Below, in pieces: positions 1 to 11,879 of a DNA stretch of 64,000 bases (positions within the stretch are counted from its first letter, which is position 1; every line of letters begins with the position of its first letter). Origin of the DNA: Elymus sibiricus (taxonomy: Eukaryota; Streptophyta; Magnoliopsida; Poales; Poaceae); assembly GCA_039707655.1 (NCBI GenBank), contig CM077676.1:241632866-241696865 (forward strand). Reading direction: 5' to 3'. The notes below the pieces were generated by a model that was not told the DNA's origin, did no database searches, and was given only the letters and a program-made list of their open reading frames with translations. The position numbers and the translations under genes are program-made.

Positions 1-234
1 TTGCCGAGGCGCCTTTGGCGGCTGCAGTCTCCTTGGCGGGGGTTGAGCTCGGTGGGGGAGTTGGCGTTTCAGCCTTCTCCATCGTTGCGTCGCCTCTCGC
101 AGCGGGCGCCTCGGGAGGCACGGCCGCTCCTCCGGAGGCCGCCTCCCGAGGCTCGACCTCCTCAGCCTCAGGAGATGCGTCCATGCGCGGCTCGGGAGGA
201 GCCACTTGCTCCTCCTCTACCTCCACGCGCCCCG

Positions 235-1866
235 TTTAGCCTTCGGGGCGGCGAGTGGCCACCGCACATCCCTCAGCGCCTGCGGTAGGCGCCGGGCCCC
301 CCTTTGAGCTGGGGGTCTTCTTCTTTCTCTTCTTCGTGGGCTCCCTGCGTTAAGTGAGGGTTCAGCCCCAGACTTCGGGAGGCAAAAGACACAACGCAAA
401 AGAAAAAAGGAGCAAGATAAGTACTTACTCATCATTGGGAACCCACTTCCTCTTCTTCAGCGTCGGCAGCGGGCTGCCGCCACTGCCCCTTCCGCATGGC
501 CCACTTGAGCGTGCTCCGGAGGGCTCGGCGCGGGACTTGCCGGGGTCCTCCTCCACCGTGTTGGCGCCGGTCTTCTCCGTGGGGGGCTCAATCGCCTCGC
601 CGCCGGTGCTGGTCTTCTCAGTAGGGGGCTCGGCCGTCCCGCTGCTAGCGTCGGTCCTCTGTGCGAGTGGCGCGTTAGCCCCCGTGCTGCTGCTTCCCTC
701 ACCTCCTGTGCGCGCTGGCCGGGAGGGCACAATTACGAATCGCTCATTGTCGTCATCGTCGTCGTCGCTGAGCTCAATCAGCAGGTGGTGGCGGGTTCGC
801 GAGGCCACGCCACCGTCGCTCTCTTCCGCGGTGCTTGCCGAGGCCTCGGTGTCGTCGTGGCCTCCCGAGCCGGGCAGCACCATGAACGGGTTGTCACGGT
901 GCCCCTCGTGGCCCTCGAGGACCAAGCCCCACTGGTCGAAGCGCGGCATCTCCTCGACTAGCTCCGCCCTGTTCTTGTAGCGGTAGAGAGGGAGCGCCTC
1001 CTGAGGTGGGGCCTCCGCGTCTTTGCCAAGCAGCAGATGCATGACTTCATCCACCACCTCTGGCTTTAGGCTGTCGACGCTCAGCCTCATCGGATCTGCG
1101 GCGCCGGTGATGGCCCACACTGGGCGAGAGCGCCTCTTGAGGGGAGCGATGTGCCGGCGCAGGAACTCTTTGGTGACCATCGCCCCTGTGAGCTTCGCGG
1201 CTTCAGCTCCTCAATCCTGTCCCAGAGCGGCACCAGCCTCTCGTCGCGGAGCTTAAAGTGCTCCCATCCGGAGCTCTTCACGGCGGGGGCCACCGGTAGC
1301 TGCAGCAGGGGGCTGTATTGGCCCGCGTCCACGTAGACCCAGCGTGCCCGGTAGCCTTCCACCTTCTTCATGATCTTCATGGACATGATGTCGTCCGCCG
1401 TCCCTTCGACGCTGCGGAACGAGGCACACCCCGAGCACTGGTTTGCCACCTTGAGCCGCAGGCTGTATAAGTGGTGGAAGAGCGCCACCGAGGGCATCAC
1501 ACCCAAGAATGCCTCGCAGAGGTAGGCGAAGATGGAGAGGAGAAGGACGGAGTTGGGCTGAAGATGGAGCGCGTGGATCTGGTAGTGAGAGAGGATGGCA
1601 TTGAAGAAGTTGGAGAAGGGCGGCAACAAGCCAGCGAAGATGGTGTGGATGTAGAGGGGGATGGTGGTGGCGTCGAGGTCGGCGGTCCGGCGCGAGCCCG
1701 GCCAGATCTTGGTGGCCTTTCACTCGTTGTGGACAGCGGCGGTCATGGGGCGCACCTTATTAAGCCCCTCCTCATTGACGATCGTGGATCTCGCCAGGGC
1801 GGGCTCCACCTCCGCCTCCTCCACGGCCACCGCCTTCGCCCTACCCTTCTTGCCAGTGGGCGCCAT
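235..1866 (-). pseudogene. Antisense ORF of Tat-type Gypsy element (gypsy-type transposase / PMD-like), decayed
   Basis: The start is the ATG at 1866 (MAPTGKKGRAKAV, a basic N-terminus). The central part (about 1629-1190) reads PFSNFFNAILSHYQIHALHL and then SIFAYLCEAFLGVMPSVALF. I recognise this as the domain named 'putative gypsy type transposon', related to plant mobile domains. A TGA at 1720-1722 interrupts it in frame and a one-base frameshift lies near 1195-1225. The next frame runs 1180-429 with an acidic stretch (LLIELSDDDDDD). A donor GTAAGT at 428-423 and an acceptor at 346-345 give a plausible 84-bp intron. The second exon has a basic cluster (PTKKRKKKT, nuclear-localisation-like) and stops with TAA at 237-235. 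Function is unknown. It is antisense to its host element, and the lesions make this copy non-functional. Confidence 0.6.
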
Positions 1867-2158
1867 GGATGCGCGGTGGAGCTTTTGATCGAGAAGAGGA
1901 GGAGGTCGCAAGAAGCAATGCGCGAGGAAGACGAAGGGAGACGAGGAGTGGAGCGCGAAGGAAGGCAATGATGGCCCTGCGCCCCACGCGGGTCTGCTTT
2001 ATGGCAGCGCAGGCGCGTCCCCCGGCATAGTTGGGGAAGTGGGGGCGTCCCACGTTCCGTTGTGCGCAACGCGTCCCTGCCTAGGCCCGACAGTCTTAGG
2101 CCCCATGCCGTTTCGTTCCCAACAGGCGGGACGTGCGCGTCGTGGACCTGGGGGCTAC

Positions 2159-3086
2159 TGTCGGCCCAGTAGGAACCAGGGTACCACGGGCCGTCTGCCT
2201 ACGGCCCAGGAGGCAACACCTGGCGGAGGCCCAAGAGGCGGCCCAGCTATGGGCGCCACAAAGCAAGACACCTCGCGAGGCGCCACCCTCACGAGGACCC
2301 TATCCACTAGGAGCAGACCCACCGAAGACTCAGTAGTAGTAGAAGACCTCGCGAGGCCCCCCCGCGAGGCGGCCTCCCGGGGCGGCCTCCTGAGGCAGCC
2401 TCTCGAAGCCACCCAAGCAGGGCGCCGCCTGGCGCCAGCCTCACGGTCACGCGCCCATCACATGGGTGACGTACCCGCACAGGACGAAGATAGCGACAAG
2501 GGCCGTACTAGCAGGTGCGGTCAGGAGGGATTTCCTCTTTGATGATAAAGGGGCAGCACCAGCTGCCCACCCTCAAAGCAAGTCCCAAGACTTGCCCGTT
2601 TGGTGAAAGAGGATCAGGACAATGGGGAGCGCAGGGCGGATGTCATCACCGAGCCCACCAACGCATCATGGATAGCGTCTTTGCAGGCGAAGACCGCCTT
2701 TTGTCAGGATAAGCCTGGGCGCATGTCCCCTTCCAAACCGCCGTTGTGTGGCTACCCTTCCCGCCAATATTTTCGGGGGAAGAGGACCGAGGCGGCTATA
2801 AAAGGGGTAGTGCTGCCACCATAGAGGGGGATCGATCCCACCGTCTTCAACCTTGTACGCGAGAACTCTCTTGCCAACGATAATCCAAAACACAAGCAGG
2901 AGTAGGGTTTTACACCGCACGGTGGCCCGAACCTGGGTAGCTCTCGTGTCCCTGCCGTGCCTTTCATGTGTGTGCGCTCTCGCCGTGCTCCGCTCACCGT
3001 AGTCTCGCCGTGGTCACCGTCGGGTTGTTAGGCAGCAAGCGGCCCCCGGAGTTCGAACCAGGGTCCCCGGAGCCCGAGTTCCGACA
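2159..3086 (+). repeat. 3' LTR of the Tat-type element (928 bp)
   Basis: The LTR is bounded by the inverted termini TGTCGG (2159-2164) and CCGACA (3081-3086). A TATA box TATAAAAG at 2797-2804 is followed by a GC-rich leader. The polypurine tract directly precedes the start. There is no second copy in the window for comparison. Confidence 0.85.
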
Positions 3087-3518
3087 AAGCTCTCCACCGA
3101 GACCGGCTTGTTGGTCTACACCACCGAGAGGTCCTTCCCCCACATGTGGGTGTCCACTACGTGAGGCGTGGTGAACTGCCGCCCGTCATCGTCGTCAGCC
3201 TCTGGGAGCGCTGTTGGAGACACTGGATAACCTCTCTGTATGTGTCGTCGTGGGTGTGCTTATTGTGTCGTGGGGCGCGAGAGATGAAGGTAAATGGCTG
3301 CGGGAATAAATGAGGGCCGGGCGGCCGGGATTCTCGGCACGTCTGCTGGGCAGTTTTTGCCGCACGTAACTGCGACATGGCTTCGCGTCCGGCGCAATCG
3401 CATGCATATGGCACCCTGAACGTACGTGATCGTGTGTTGGCCCGAAACGCTGGCAGCGCGTGGAGGGACACGGCCAGAGCGCGCCACGACCGCCTCAACC
3501 GCGAGCAACCACACGCAT
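3087..3518. other. Non-repetitive-looking GC-rich stretch, no gene recognised
   Basis: This lies between the Tat-type LTR and the retroposon. ORFs here are short and show no recognisable protein. Removing the nested insertions makes it contiguous with 36548 onward, so it belongs upstream of the promoter-like region of the gene remnant that starts at 37046. Confidence 0.5.
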
Positions 3519-3532
3519 ATGGCAGTTGAACA

Positions 3533-4429
3533 CGCATATAGCTTGAGCAGCGGAACCTAGCGCGGACGCGACCTAACCTAGCGCCACCGCCGCCACACAG
3601 CAGTGTCGCCACCCGCTGCTTCCTCCCTTCCTCTCCCCTTCGTCGCCCCCTCACGGGCAGCTGAGGGGCCTCAACCTTAGCCGTCGGTCACTCCCCTCCG
3701 CCGCCGCTGGAGGAAGCCGTCGGGCTAAGCCCGGGCGGCTGACGGTGGTTGCGGAGGAGCCTCTCCTTCTCACGCGCGAGGGTGGCGCGGGGCATCTGGG
3801 CGAGCGGAAGTGCGCCCCCGGATTGGAGCCTCTGCGGCAGTGGCTAGCCCCTGGCAGCGAGCGGCGGCGGATGACTAGTGGTGGAACTGCTGCAACTGGC
3901 CGCGGCACTACGGCACCTTGGATCGGCGACGACGTGGAGAGCTTTGGTGGATTGGTCGGCTCCGAGCATGGTTGGCCCTCTGGTCAGATCTGATCTGGCC
4001 AGAGTGTCTTGCTTGCTCTGCTACATTAGAGATCGGTGTGGTCCGTGTGCACGATGCGAGATGGAGGTTCGTCGAGCGGATCCAGGTGAAAACCTCGTTC
4101 TCGGCTTGTTGCCAAGACCGGCGATGGCTGCACTCTTTTGTGTCGTTACCTTCTTGAAGGCATCGCCATGGAGAAGCTCCAGACCTCTATCCGCTACCTT
4201 CGGGGGAAACCCTAGATTAGTAGATCGGATGATGGCGGCGCTCTGGTGTCGTTTCCCCCTTGGGGGCGTCAATCTTGGAGGTGTACACGGGCTCGAGGGA
4301 CCAGTGGACGGCTTCTTTGGTGGAGCGGTGCTTCATCTTACTCATTGATGGCGGCGGATCTCGGCGGCGTGGCGCAGTGGAGACTTAGCATCCGATGTGC
4401 GGAGATGGACTCGTGTAGGAGGAGGACGC
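3533..4429 (+). mobile_element. Poly(A)-tailed retroposon, 5' part
   Basis: This is the GC-rich 5' half of a roughly 1.28-kb retroposed sequence. The left target-site copy is ATGGCAGTTGAACA (3519-3532). The right copy, ATAGCAGTTGAACA (36534-36547, one mismatch), follows the poly(A) end of the other half. No long coding frame is evident, only short broken ORFs. The sequence stops at GACGC (4425-4429), the target-site copy of element A, and resumes at 36150. It may be a non-autonomous LINE derivative or a retroposed transcript; I cannot tell which. Confidence 0.65.
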
Positions 4430-5026
4430 TAATAACCAACAAGTATAGGGGATCGCAACAGTTTCCGCGGGTAGTATTTCACCAAGATTTATTGATTCAA
4501 CACAAGGGGAGCCAAAGAATATTTGCGAGTATTAGCAGTTGAGTTGTCAATTCAACCACACCTGGAGTACTAAATATCTGCGGCAAAGTGTTTAGTAGCA
4601 TAATAGTATGATAGTTTCAAGAGCAATAGTAACAGTAGTGACAGTAACAGAAGCAATTTTGTAGTAATTGTAACAGCAGCAACAACGAAAGTAACTTAGC
4701 AAAGACCAATATGCGAAAAGCGTAGGCATTGGATCGGTGATGGATAATTATGTCGGATGACATTTGTAACGCCCAATATGCAGCTCTATCGCAATCTCAT
4801 GATGAACTCGGGATCGTGACAGAACCTCATTTTGGAACGCATAGCAAGGTGATTCTCAAATACATACAACCGAATGAACAGATGAGAGTACCAGATAAAG
4901 GCTTACACTCGCCACATGCTACAGCATAATATATCATAAATCATCATACAATCATCCAAATGAAAGACAGGGTCCGACTACAGACGAAATCAAACGAGAA
5001 AACACCACCCTGCTATCATCCCCGGA

Positions 5027-5964
5027 TGATGAGGATATCCCTACTATGGTTTCCTCTCTACCCCATGAAGATAAACAACCTGTTGCTGCAAAGAAGATGT
5101 CCAATGATGAAATCAGGATTGGCCCAATTACAAGAGCTCATGCTAAGTTACTAGAACAACAGGTGAATTCTCTCTTAGTTGATAATGCTATTTATTTTAA
5201 TGAGAGCTTTATACTGCCTAAATCCTTGTGTGTATGTGTCATTAGGTACATTGGAGAGGAAGGCATGGCACAAGGGAGCAAGGAGGGGAGCAAGGAGGCA
5301 TTGCAGCTGGGAAGGGAGGAAGACCCTGCAGTTTCCAGGGCGGTAGTACCGCCCCACACAAGCGGTAGTACCGCTTAGCGGTAGTACCGCTCCAGTACTA
5401 CCGTCCTAGTACCGCTTAGGAAATTTCTTCTGGAATCCAAGCGACCCCAAGCGGTACTAAAGCGGCACTTGATATTTGTACGAGCGGTAGTACCGCTTAT
5501 CACGGTAGTACCGCTTGCCATAAGCGGTAGTACCGCTCTGCCTGCGCGCAGGTTTTGGGCTGTCCAGCCCGTGTACCCCTTCGATCTCGTTTTAGACTAT
5601 AAATACCCGTCCCCTAGAGTTAGTTAAGGTTAGACCACGTTTAAGATAAACCCTAGTTCTTGAGATTGCTTGTAAGCATTCATCTTGAATCCTCATCTCC
5701 AATTCGTATCAATCTGGAGATCATATACTGCAAGTTGAGTGTAATCTGCTGTTCCATAGGGAATTAGTATATTGCAATTATACCGTTTCGTGGTCGACGG
5801 CTACGTGCGCAAGTGTGTGACGTTGTGAATATCCAAAGGGTTGAGACCTTTTGCATTGGCATCAGGGATCAAGCGAGGGAGAGTTCATCGGCGACATACA
5901 AGTTATCTATCATCTTCATCATCACCACCGCCGCTTACTGAGAAGATCGGGACACCCCATATCA
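5027..5964 (+). repeat. Element C 5' LTR
   Basis: It starts TGATGAGGATATCC and ends CACCCCATATCA. It also encodes, without use here, the tail of the pol reading frame (5046-5378). U3 contains the near-palindrome cluster and a TATA box. Confidence 0.95.
5338..5605 (+). promoter_or_regulatory. U3 near-palindrome cluster and TATA box of element C
   Basis: The motif AGCGGTAGTACCGCT (7-bp complementary arms around one base) occurs as at least five full-arm copies plus degenerate ones between 5338 and 5537. The TATA box TATAAATA follows at 5598-5605. The same arrangement is at 11839-12038 and 12099-12106 in the 3' LTR. Position suggests an enhancer or transcription-factor site cluster; no factor is known to me. 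Confidence 0.6.
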
Positions 5965-6894
5965 TCTTGGTATCAGATTTCCAGTGTTGCCTCGGTAAGC
6001 ATCCACCAAATCATCCGTAGATTAGTTGTGTTTTACTCCTATCCAGAAAAAGCCTCACAAAAAGATTAGGGTTCTTAGTAGTTTGCCATAGCCTAGATTG
6101 CATCGTCGATTGGTTTTAGTTGTTGGTCGTTGTGTCTTTCTTTTTGCGTAGATTTTTCCTTCGAATCGATTGGTTTTAGTTTCCATCGTAGATTGCATCG
6201 TAGATTGGCTTTTTGTTTCGATCCGTTATCCTGTTTTGCAAATTCCATAGCCACAGCCTATCTACACAAAGGTGTTAGGAACTTACCCACGAGACTAGTT
6301 TCCGCTCTACAGGCTGCTCATATAGGTTTTGGTGCTTTCAATTTCTGGACGTGATCCAAGAACAGAAGCAATTCACATATTGTTCACGTACTGATAGTTG
6401 AAAAAAAAACAGAGAGAAAGAAAGAAACGAGAGAAACAGTGGCTGGACGTTGTTGCTATCTATTGCACTGTTGGATTTGTATTATCTTGCGATTGTCCAC
6501 TAGTAGAATTGAGCAATCTTGTGCCTGTTTACATTGAGCATTGCTAGTGTCTCTCTAGTGCATTGCAACACATCCTGCTTTTATAGTTGCTTTGCCACAT
6601 TTTTTTCTCCACCGTGTGTGTTTCCTTGGGTGTTTGTTCACACGATCAACACTAGGACTTGTCTTCGGTGTTGTTAGGTATCCAAACCAAGCTCCACCAT
6701 ATACCCTGCTTTGTCGTGTGATTGCTCTTATACCCGGGTATTCACTTCATCACATCCGTGCATTAGTCATCCATCCGAACGGGTAAGCATTGCTATTCAC
6801 TTTGGAACGGTAAGATTTCCTTTTCTTGTCAGTTTTGAGTGAGTTGTGAATGTGCCACCAACCAGATTTTGATTTTTGCACTAACCGACTAATC
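5965..6894 (+). other. Element C leader with primer binding site
   Basis: TGGTATCAGA at 5968-5977, three bases past the LTR, matches the first ten bases of the initiator-Met tRNA primer site, then diverges. The remaining roughly 900 bp is AT-rich untranslated leader with no ORF of interest. Confidence 0.8.
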
Positions 6895-7997
6895 ATGTCT
6901 TCTAGTGATGTTGATGTGCTGCAGAAAAAGGCTGATGACGAGTGTGTTTCCTGGAAGGACCATGAAGCTCTCCGCATTCATTTGACAGGGGTTATCGATA
7001 GATCCGCTGAAAAAATTGAGGCTGATATTCAAGTTATACAAATGAAAGTGGACGCAACTGACACTACCGTCAATGCTATGCAAACACAAGTCAATGCTCT
7101 CCAACTAAGTATACAGTAGTTGACCACTTCAGTCAATGGGCTGCGTGTCGCTATTGAGCAACGCCAACATGACGGTCATGACGATGCTGATAGTGTCCAT
7201 GACGACAATGACAACATGGTCGGCAATCATGGCCGTGGGCGTGACTTGCAAGGGCATGGTCATCTACCACTACGTGGTGCTCGGTGTGTACCGCTTCAGG
7301 AGGATGATGGTTTGGGCAAGCACAAGTTCACGATTCCTAGATTTGAAGGCTCTACTGATGTCGAAGAGTATCTCACTTGGGAGCTTAAGATGGAGAAATT
7401 ATGGCGTTTGCATGATTATACTGAAGATAGGAAGGTCAAGCTTGCTTCTTCTGAATTTGATGGCTATGCATTGCGTTGGTGGGATAGCGTTGTGAGTACC
7501 CGTCGCGATGACAATGAACTTCCTGTTCGCACATGGCGTGAGATGAAGGCGGTTATGAAAGCTCGTTTTGTTCCCACTAATTACTTGCGGACAGTTTATG
7601 ATAAATTGACACAATTGAAGCAAGGTTCCATGACGGTTGATGCATATTACATGGAGATGGAGATGTTGATGCAGCGTGCTCGAGTAAGAGAATCTGTTGA
7701 GATGACTATGCAACGTTTTCTCCATGGGCTGAAATATAACATTAAGGGTATTGTTCGGCATCACCAATACAATACAATGAACGAGCTACTCCATCATGCA
7801 AGAGAAGCTGAGTCCCAGTTGGCCGAAGAAGCTCAAATTAAAGGCCGTTATACTACAGCTGGGCGGTTCTCCAACAGAACACAGCCGCCCCTAGTGAGGG
7901 CGCTGCCAGCCGCCCCTCTTTTTCTACAACCAAACCAGCCTCCACTGTTCCACAATCAAAGCAACCTGCTGCTCCTGCTGCTAGCTCAGGTTCCAAT
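6895..7997 (+). pseudogene. gag: gag of element C, disrupted
   Basis: The start is the ATG at 6895 (MSSSDVDVLQKK). A heptad-like coiled coil spans about residues 40-85. An in-frame TAG at 7117-7119 ends this part at residue 74; the sequence context fits a Gln codon changed by C-to-T. The frame then continues with the retrotransposon Gag core (EEYLTWELKMEKLWRLHDY, later ARFVPTNYLRTVYDKLTQLK) to about 7880. A one-base loss in a C-run near 7880-7895 shifts the zinc-knuckle region into the pol frame. Gag normally packages element RNA in a virus-like particle. The two lesions mean this copy would depend on Gag from elsewhere. Confidence 0.85.
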
Positions 7998-10900
7998 GTG
8001 TCTACAGCCCGTAATAGAGATATGCTCTGTCATACATGTGGTGGCAAGGGACACTTCAAGAGAGAGTGCCCAAATAGAAAAGTGATGATTGTGAACGATG
8101 ACAATGAGTATGAGACTGGAGATGATGCTGATCCATATGCTTCAGATGACGATGGGTACACATGTGACGACGGCATAGATGCTTTTGCTTCTCCAGCACC
8201 TACTATTGTTGTCTCGCAGCGTGCTCTTAGTGTGCAGCCACATGTTGATTCACAGCGTTGCAATTTGTTCCAAACAAAAGCACTAGTTGGCCCCAACAAA
8301 GCTTGCAAGGTGATCATTGATGGAGGTAGCTGCCGCAATCTTGCCAGCAAGGAGTTATGTGCCAAGCTAAATCTGAAATATTTACCTCACCCCAATCCAT
8401 ATTACGTACAATGGTTGAGTGACAATGGTGAGATGAAGGTGAGTCATATGGTGCGCGTGAATTTTGAGATAGGACCATACACGGATTCCATTGAATTTGA
8501 TGTGGTGCCTATGACTGTTTGCCATCTTTTATTGGGTCGGCCATGGCTCTATGACCGCCATGTGCAACACAATGGCCGTGCCAATACTTATCACTTGGAG
8601 TTCAAGGGCAAGAAAATAAATCTGCAGCCTATGTCACCACAGCAAATTGTCACTGAGTCTCGTCAGAAAACAGAAGTGAATATCGAACAGCCACCTGCAC
8701 GAGAGAACAATGTAAAAGCCGTGAGTGATAATATAACAAAAAGTGCGAGAGAGCCTAGTTTTCTTATATTAGCCACCAAAGAAGACATGAGAGAATTTCG
8801 AGAGGATCCTACAGCCCTGCCTCTTGTGCTTATGTCAAAAGGCGAGGTTTTAGTTTCTAATGATACGCAATCTGTTTCTCTTGGTGTGTCTACTGTTTTG
8901 CAGGAATATGGCGATGTGTTTCCGAAGGAGGTACCATCGGGGCTGCCACCATTGCGTGGAATTGAGCACCAAATTGATCTCATACCCGGCGCCACCCTCC
9001 CCAACCGAGCGCCATACAGGACCAATCCCGAAGAAACGAAGGAAATACAGAAGCAAGTGCAAGCACTCCTAGACAAAGGGTATATTCGTGTTTCTCTTAG
9101 TCCTTGTGCTGTTCCTGTTATTTTGGTGCCTAAGAAAGATGGTACATGGCGCATGTGCGTAGATTGTAGAGCTATTAACAACATCACTATTCGATATCGT
9201 CATCCTATTCCACGCTTAGAGGATATGCTAGATGAATTGAGTGGTGCTGCTGTTTTCTCTAAGATTGATTTGCGTAGTGGTTACCATCAAATTCGGATGA
9301 AGGAAGGCGATGAATGGAAAACTGCTTTCAAAACTAAATTTGGTTTATATGAGTGGTTAGTTATGCCTTTTGGTCTTACTAATGCACCTAGTACCTTCAT
9401 GAGATTAATGAATCATGTTTTGCGAAAGTTTATTGGTCGTTTTGTGGTTGTATATTTTGATGATATACTTATTTACAGCCGCAATGAATCTGAACATTGT
9501 GATCATATTAGACAGGTTTTGCAAGTGTTGCGTGATAATAACTTGTATGCTAATCTTGAGAAGTGCACATTTGCAAAAGATAAAGTGATATTTCTAGGAT
9601 ACGTTGTTTCTAAGCATGGGGTAGAAGTAGATTCATCTAAGATTGAAGCAATTCAAAATTGGCCTACTCCCATGAATGTTAGTCAAGTACGAAGTTTTCA
9701 TGGGCTTGCTGGTTTCTATCGTCGTTTTGTGAAAGACTTTAGTACTATTGCTGCACCATTGAATGAATTAACAAAGAAAGGTGTGCCTTTTGTGTGGGGC
9801 GTAGCCCAAGATCATGTTTTTGACGAGCTGAAACGTTTACTTACTTCTGCACCACTACTTGCACTACCAGATTTTTCCAAACAATTTGAGGTTGAATGTG
9901 ATGCTAGTGGTATAGGTATTGGTGGTGTGTTGATGCAAGAAGGTAGACCTATTGCTTATTTCAGCGAGAAACTTTCTGGTGCTAGACTGAATTATCCTGT
10001 TTATGATAAAGAATTGTATGCGCTTGTTAGAGTTCTTGAGATTTGGCAACATTATCTATGGCCAAAAGAATTTATCATACATTCTGATCATGAAGCATTG
10101 AAGTATTTGAAAGCTCAATCAAATCTGCATCGCCGCTTAGCTAAATGGGTTGAGTTTATTGAGTCTTTTCCGTATATCATTAAGCATAAGAAGGGAAAAG
10201 ATAACATTGTTGCTGATGCTCTATCTAGGAAGAACATGCTCTTGACACATCTCGATGTTCAAATCCCTGGTTTAGAGAGTTTGTGTGATTTGTATGCAAC
10301 TGATCATGATTTTGCTGAACCATATCGTTTATGTTTGCTTCGAAATGCATGGGAGAAATACCACATCCATGATAGATACTTGTTTCGAGCTAACAAACTT
10401 TGTGTTCCAGAATCGTCCGTCCGTTTGCTATTGTTGCAGGAATCACATGCAGGAGGATTGATGGGTCACTTTGGGCGTGAGAAGACGTTGCTCATGCTGG
10501 CTGATCACTTTTATTGGCCCAAGATGAGGCGCGACGTGGACAGGTTTGTTCGGCGCTGCATTACATGTCACAAGTCCAAGTCAAAACTGAAGCCTCACGG
10601 TTTGTATACGCCACTACCTACACCTACCACACCATGGGAAGATATAAGTATGGATTTTGTGTTAGGTTTGCCACGCACTAAAAGGGGTCATGATTATATA
10701 TTTGTGGTAGTGGATAGATTTTCTAAGATGGCACATTTTATTGCATGCCACAAAAGCGACGATGCGTCGCATATTGCTAACCTGTTTTTCAGGGACATCG
10801 TACGCTTGCATGGAGTGCCAAAGACAATTGTTTCTGACAGGGACGTGAAGTTTATGAGCTACTTCTGGAAGACATTGTGGGGAAAGCTAGGAACAAAGTT

Positions 10901-11879
10901 GTTGTTCAGCACTACATGTCACCCACAAATTGATGGTCAAACGGAGGTGGTGAATCACACATTGTCCCAATTGCTGAGAGTTATGATCAAGAAAAATCTG
11001 CGTGAGTGGGAGGAGTGTTTGCCACTTGTTGAGTTCGCTTATAACAGGGCTGTGCATTCTACCACCCAGCTTTGTCCTTTTGAGGTGGTGTATGGTTTCA
11101 AACCAATTACACCACTCGATTTGCTGCCTCTTCCATTGCATGAGAGGGTTGATATGGAGGCATCAAACAGAGCAGATTATGTGAAGAAGATTCATGAGAA
11201 GACACGGGAGGCTATTGAGAAGCAAGGCAAGAACATTGCTGCTGCACGAAACCAATCAAGAAAGAAAGTTTTGTTCCAGCCTGGCGATATGGTGTGGGTG
11301 CATCTTCGCAAGGACAGGTTTCCACAGTTGAGACGTTCTAAACTTCGGCCACGTGGTGCTGGTCCTTACAAGGTGTTAGCCAAGATAAATGACAATGCCT
11401 ACTCGATTGATATTCCTATTGCTGACTTTGGTGGCGTTAGCAACAGTTTCAACGTTGCTGATTTGTCCCCATGTGATGTCGATGACCTTGGAGCGTCGGG
11501 GTCGACGCCTTTTGAAGGGGGGGAGGATGATGAGGATATCCCTACTATGGTTTCCTCTCTACCCCATGAAGATAAACAACCTGTTGCTGCAAAGAAGATG
11601 TCCAATGATGAAATCAGGATTGGCCCAATTACAAGAGCTCGTGCTAAGTTACTAGAACAACAGGTGAATTCTCTCTTAGTTGATAATGCTATTTATTTTA
11701 ATGAGAGCTTTATACTGCCTAAATCCTTGTGTGTATGTGTCATTAGGTACATTGGAGAGGAAGGCATGGCACAAGGGAGCAAGGAGGGGAGCAAGGAGGC
11801 ATTGCAGCTGGGAAGGGAGGAAGACCCTGTAGTTTCCAGGGCGGTAGTACCGCCCCACACAAGCGGTAGTACCGCTTAG
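7998..11879 (+). CDS. pol: pol polyprotein of element C (zinc knuckle, PR, RT, RNase H, integrase)
   Basis: An uninterrupted 1,293-residue frame; the first Met is arbitrary because the frame is open from about 7890, being the continuation of gag. Zinc knuckle [14 protein letters not shown] at residues 11-24. Aspartic protease with IDGGS at 107-111. RT with YFDD near 486-489. RNase H beginning at CDASG near 633. Integrase HHCC zinc domain near 817-860, then catalytic D near 886, D near 947 and E near 982. A GPY/F-type motif ([10 protein letters not shown]) lies near 1120. A tail with GPITRARAK near 1210 runs into the 3' LTR and stops at 11877-11879 inside the near-palindrome cluster. All catalytic motifs look intact, so enzyme activity could remain if it were translated. 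Confidence 0.9.
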   Translation: MSTARNRDMLCHTCGGKGHFKRECPNRKVMIVNDDNEYETGDDADPYASDDDGYTCDDGIDAFASPAPTIVVSQRALSVQPHVDSQRCNLFQTKALVGPNKACKVIIDGGSCRNLASKELCAKLNLKYLPHPNPYYVQWLSDNGEMKVSHMVRVNFEIGPYTDSIEFDVVPMTVCHLLLGRPWLYDRHVQHNGRANTYHLEFKGKKINLQPMSPQQIVTESRQKTEVNIEQPPARENNVKAVSDNITKSAREPSFLILATKEDMREFREDPTALPLVLMSKGEVLVSNDTQSVSLGVSTVLQEYGDVFPKEVPSGLPPLRGIEHQIDLIPGATLPNRAPYRTNPEETKEIQKQVQALLDKGYIRVSLSPCAVPVILVPKKDGTWRMCVDCRAINNITIRYRHPIPRLEDMLDELSGAAVFSKIDLRSGYHQIRMKEGDEWKTAFKTKFGLYEWLVMPFGLTNAPSTFMRLMNHVLRKFIGRFVVVYFDDILIYSRNESEHCDHIRQVLQVLRDNNLYANLEKCTFAKDKVIFLGYVVSKHGVEVDSSKIEAIQNWPTPMNVSQVRSFHGLAGFYRRFVKDFSTIAAPLNELTKKGVPFVWGVAQDHVFDELKRLLTSAPLLALPDFSKQFEVECDASGIGIGGVLMQEGRPIAYFSEKLSGARLNYPVYDKELYALVRVLEIWQHYLWPKEFIIHSDHEALKYLKAQSNLHRRLAKWVEFIESFPYIIKHKKGKDNIVADALSRKNMLLTHLDVQIPGLESLCDLYATDHDFAEPYRLCLLRNAWEKYHIHDRYLFRANKLCVPESSVRLLLLQESHAGGLMGHFGREKTLLMLADHFYWPKMRRDVDRFVRRCITCHKSKSKLKPHGLYTPLPTPTTPWEDISMDFVLGLPRTKRGHDYIFVVVDRFSKMAHFIACHKSDDASHIANLFFRDIVRLHGVPKTIVSDRDVKFMSYFWKTLWGKLGTKLLFSTTCHPQIDGQTEVVNHTLSQLLRVMIKKNLREWEECLPLVEFAYNRAVHSTTQLCPFEVVYGFKPITPLDLLPLPLHERVDMEASNRADYVKKIHEKTREAIEKQGKNIAAARNQSRKKVLFQPGDMVWVHLRKDRFPQLRRSKLRPRGAGPYKVLAKINDNAYSIDIPIADFGGVSNSFNVADLSPCDVDDLGASGSTPFEGGEDDEDIPTMVSSLPHEDKQPVAAKKMSNDEIRIGPITRARAKLLEQQVNSLLVDNAIYFNESFILPKSLCVCVIRYIGEEGMAQGSKEGSKEALQLGREEDPVVSRAVVPPHTSGSTA

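Larger units (their letters stand above)
1..3086 (+). mobile_element. Gypsy LTR retrotransposon, Tat-like, 3' portion
   Basis: The window opens inside a Gypsy element whose gag-pol lies to the left and is not visible. Seen here are an antisense gene (235-1866, minus), a spacer, a polypurine tract (CCTGGGGGCTAC, 2147-2158) and a complete 3' LTR (2159-3086). Polypurine tract and LTR place the element on the + strand, so the gene-like ORF runs against the element. Such an antisense ORF between pol and the 3' LTR is known from Tat-lineage elements (Grande, Retand, RIRE2-like), which is the basis of the assignment. The right target-site copy should be AAGCT at 3087-3091; its partner lies outside the window. 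Confidence 0.75.

Noticed and set aside
354..980. Ser/Pro-rich + strand ORF of 208 codons
   Set aside because: It is the reverse strand of the antisense Tat-element gene, which carries the recognisable protein features.
5338..5552. Regularly repeated near-palindrome resembling a CRISPR array
   Set aside because: Spacers are of irregular length and the array lies inside an LTR U3 in a plant genome. The same array is in both LTRs; it is a promoter repeat.
6130..6800. Short Phe/Cys-rich ORFs in the leader of element C
   Set aside because: They lie between primer site and gag start and have no features of conserved protein.
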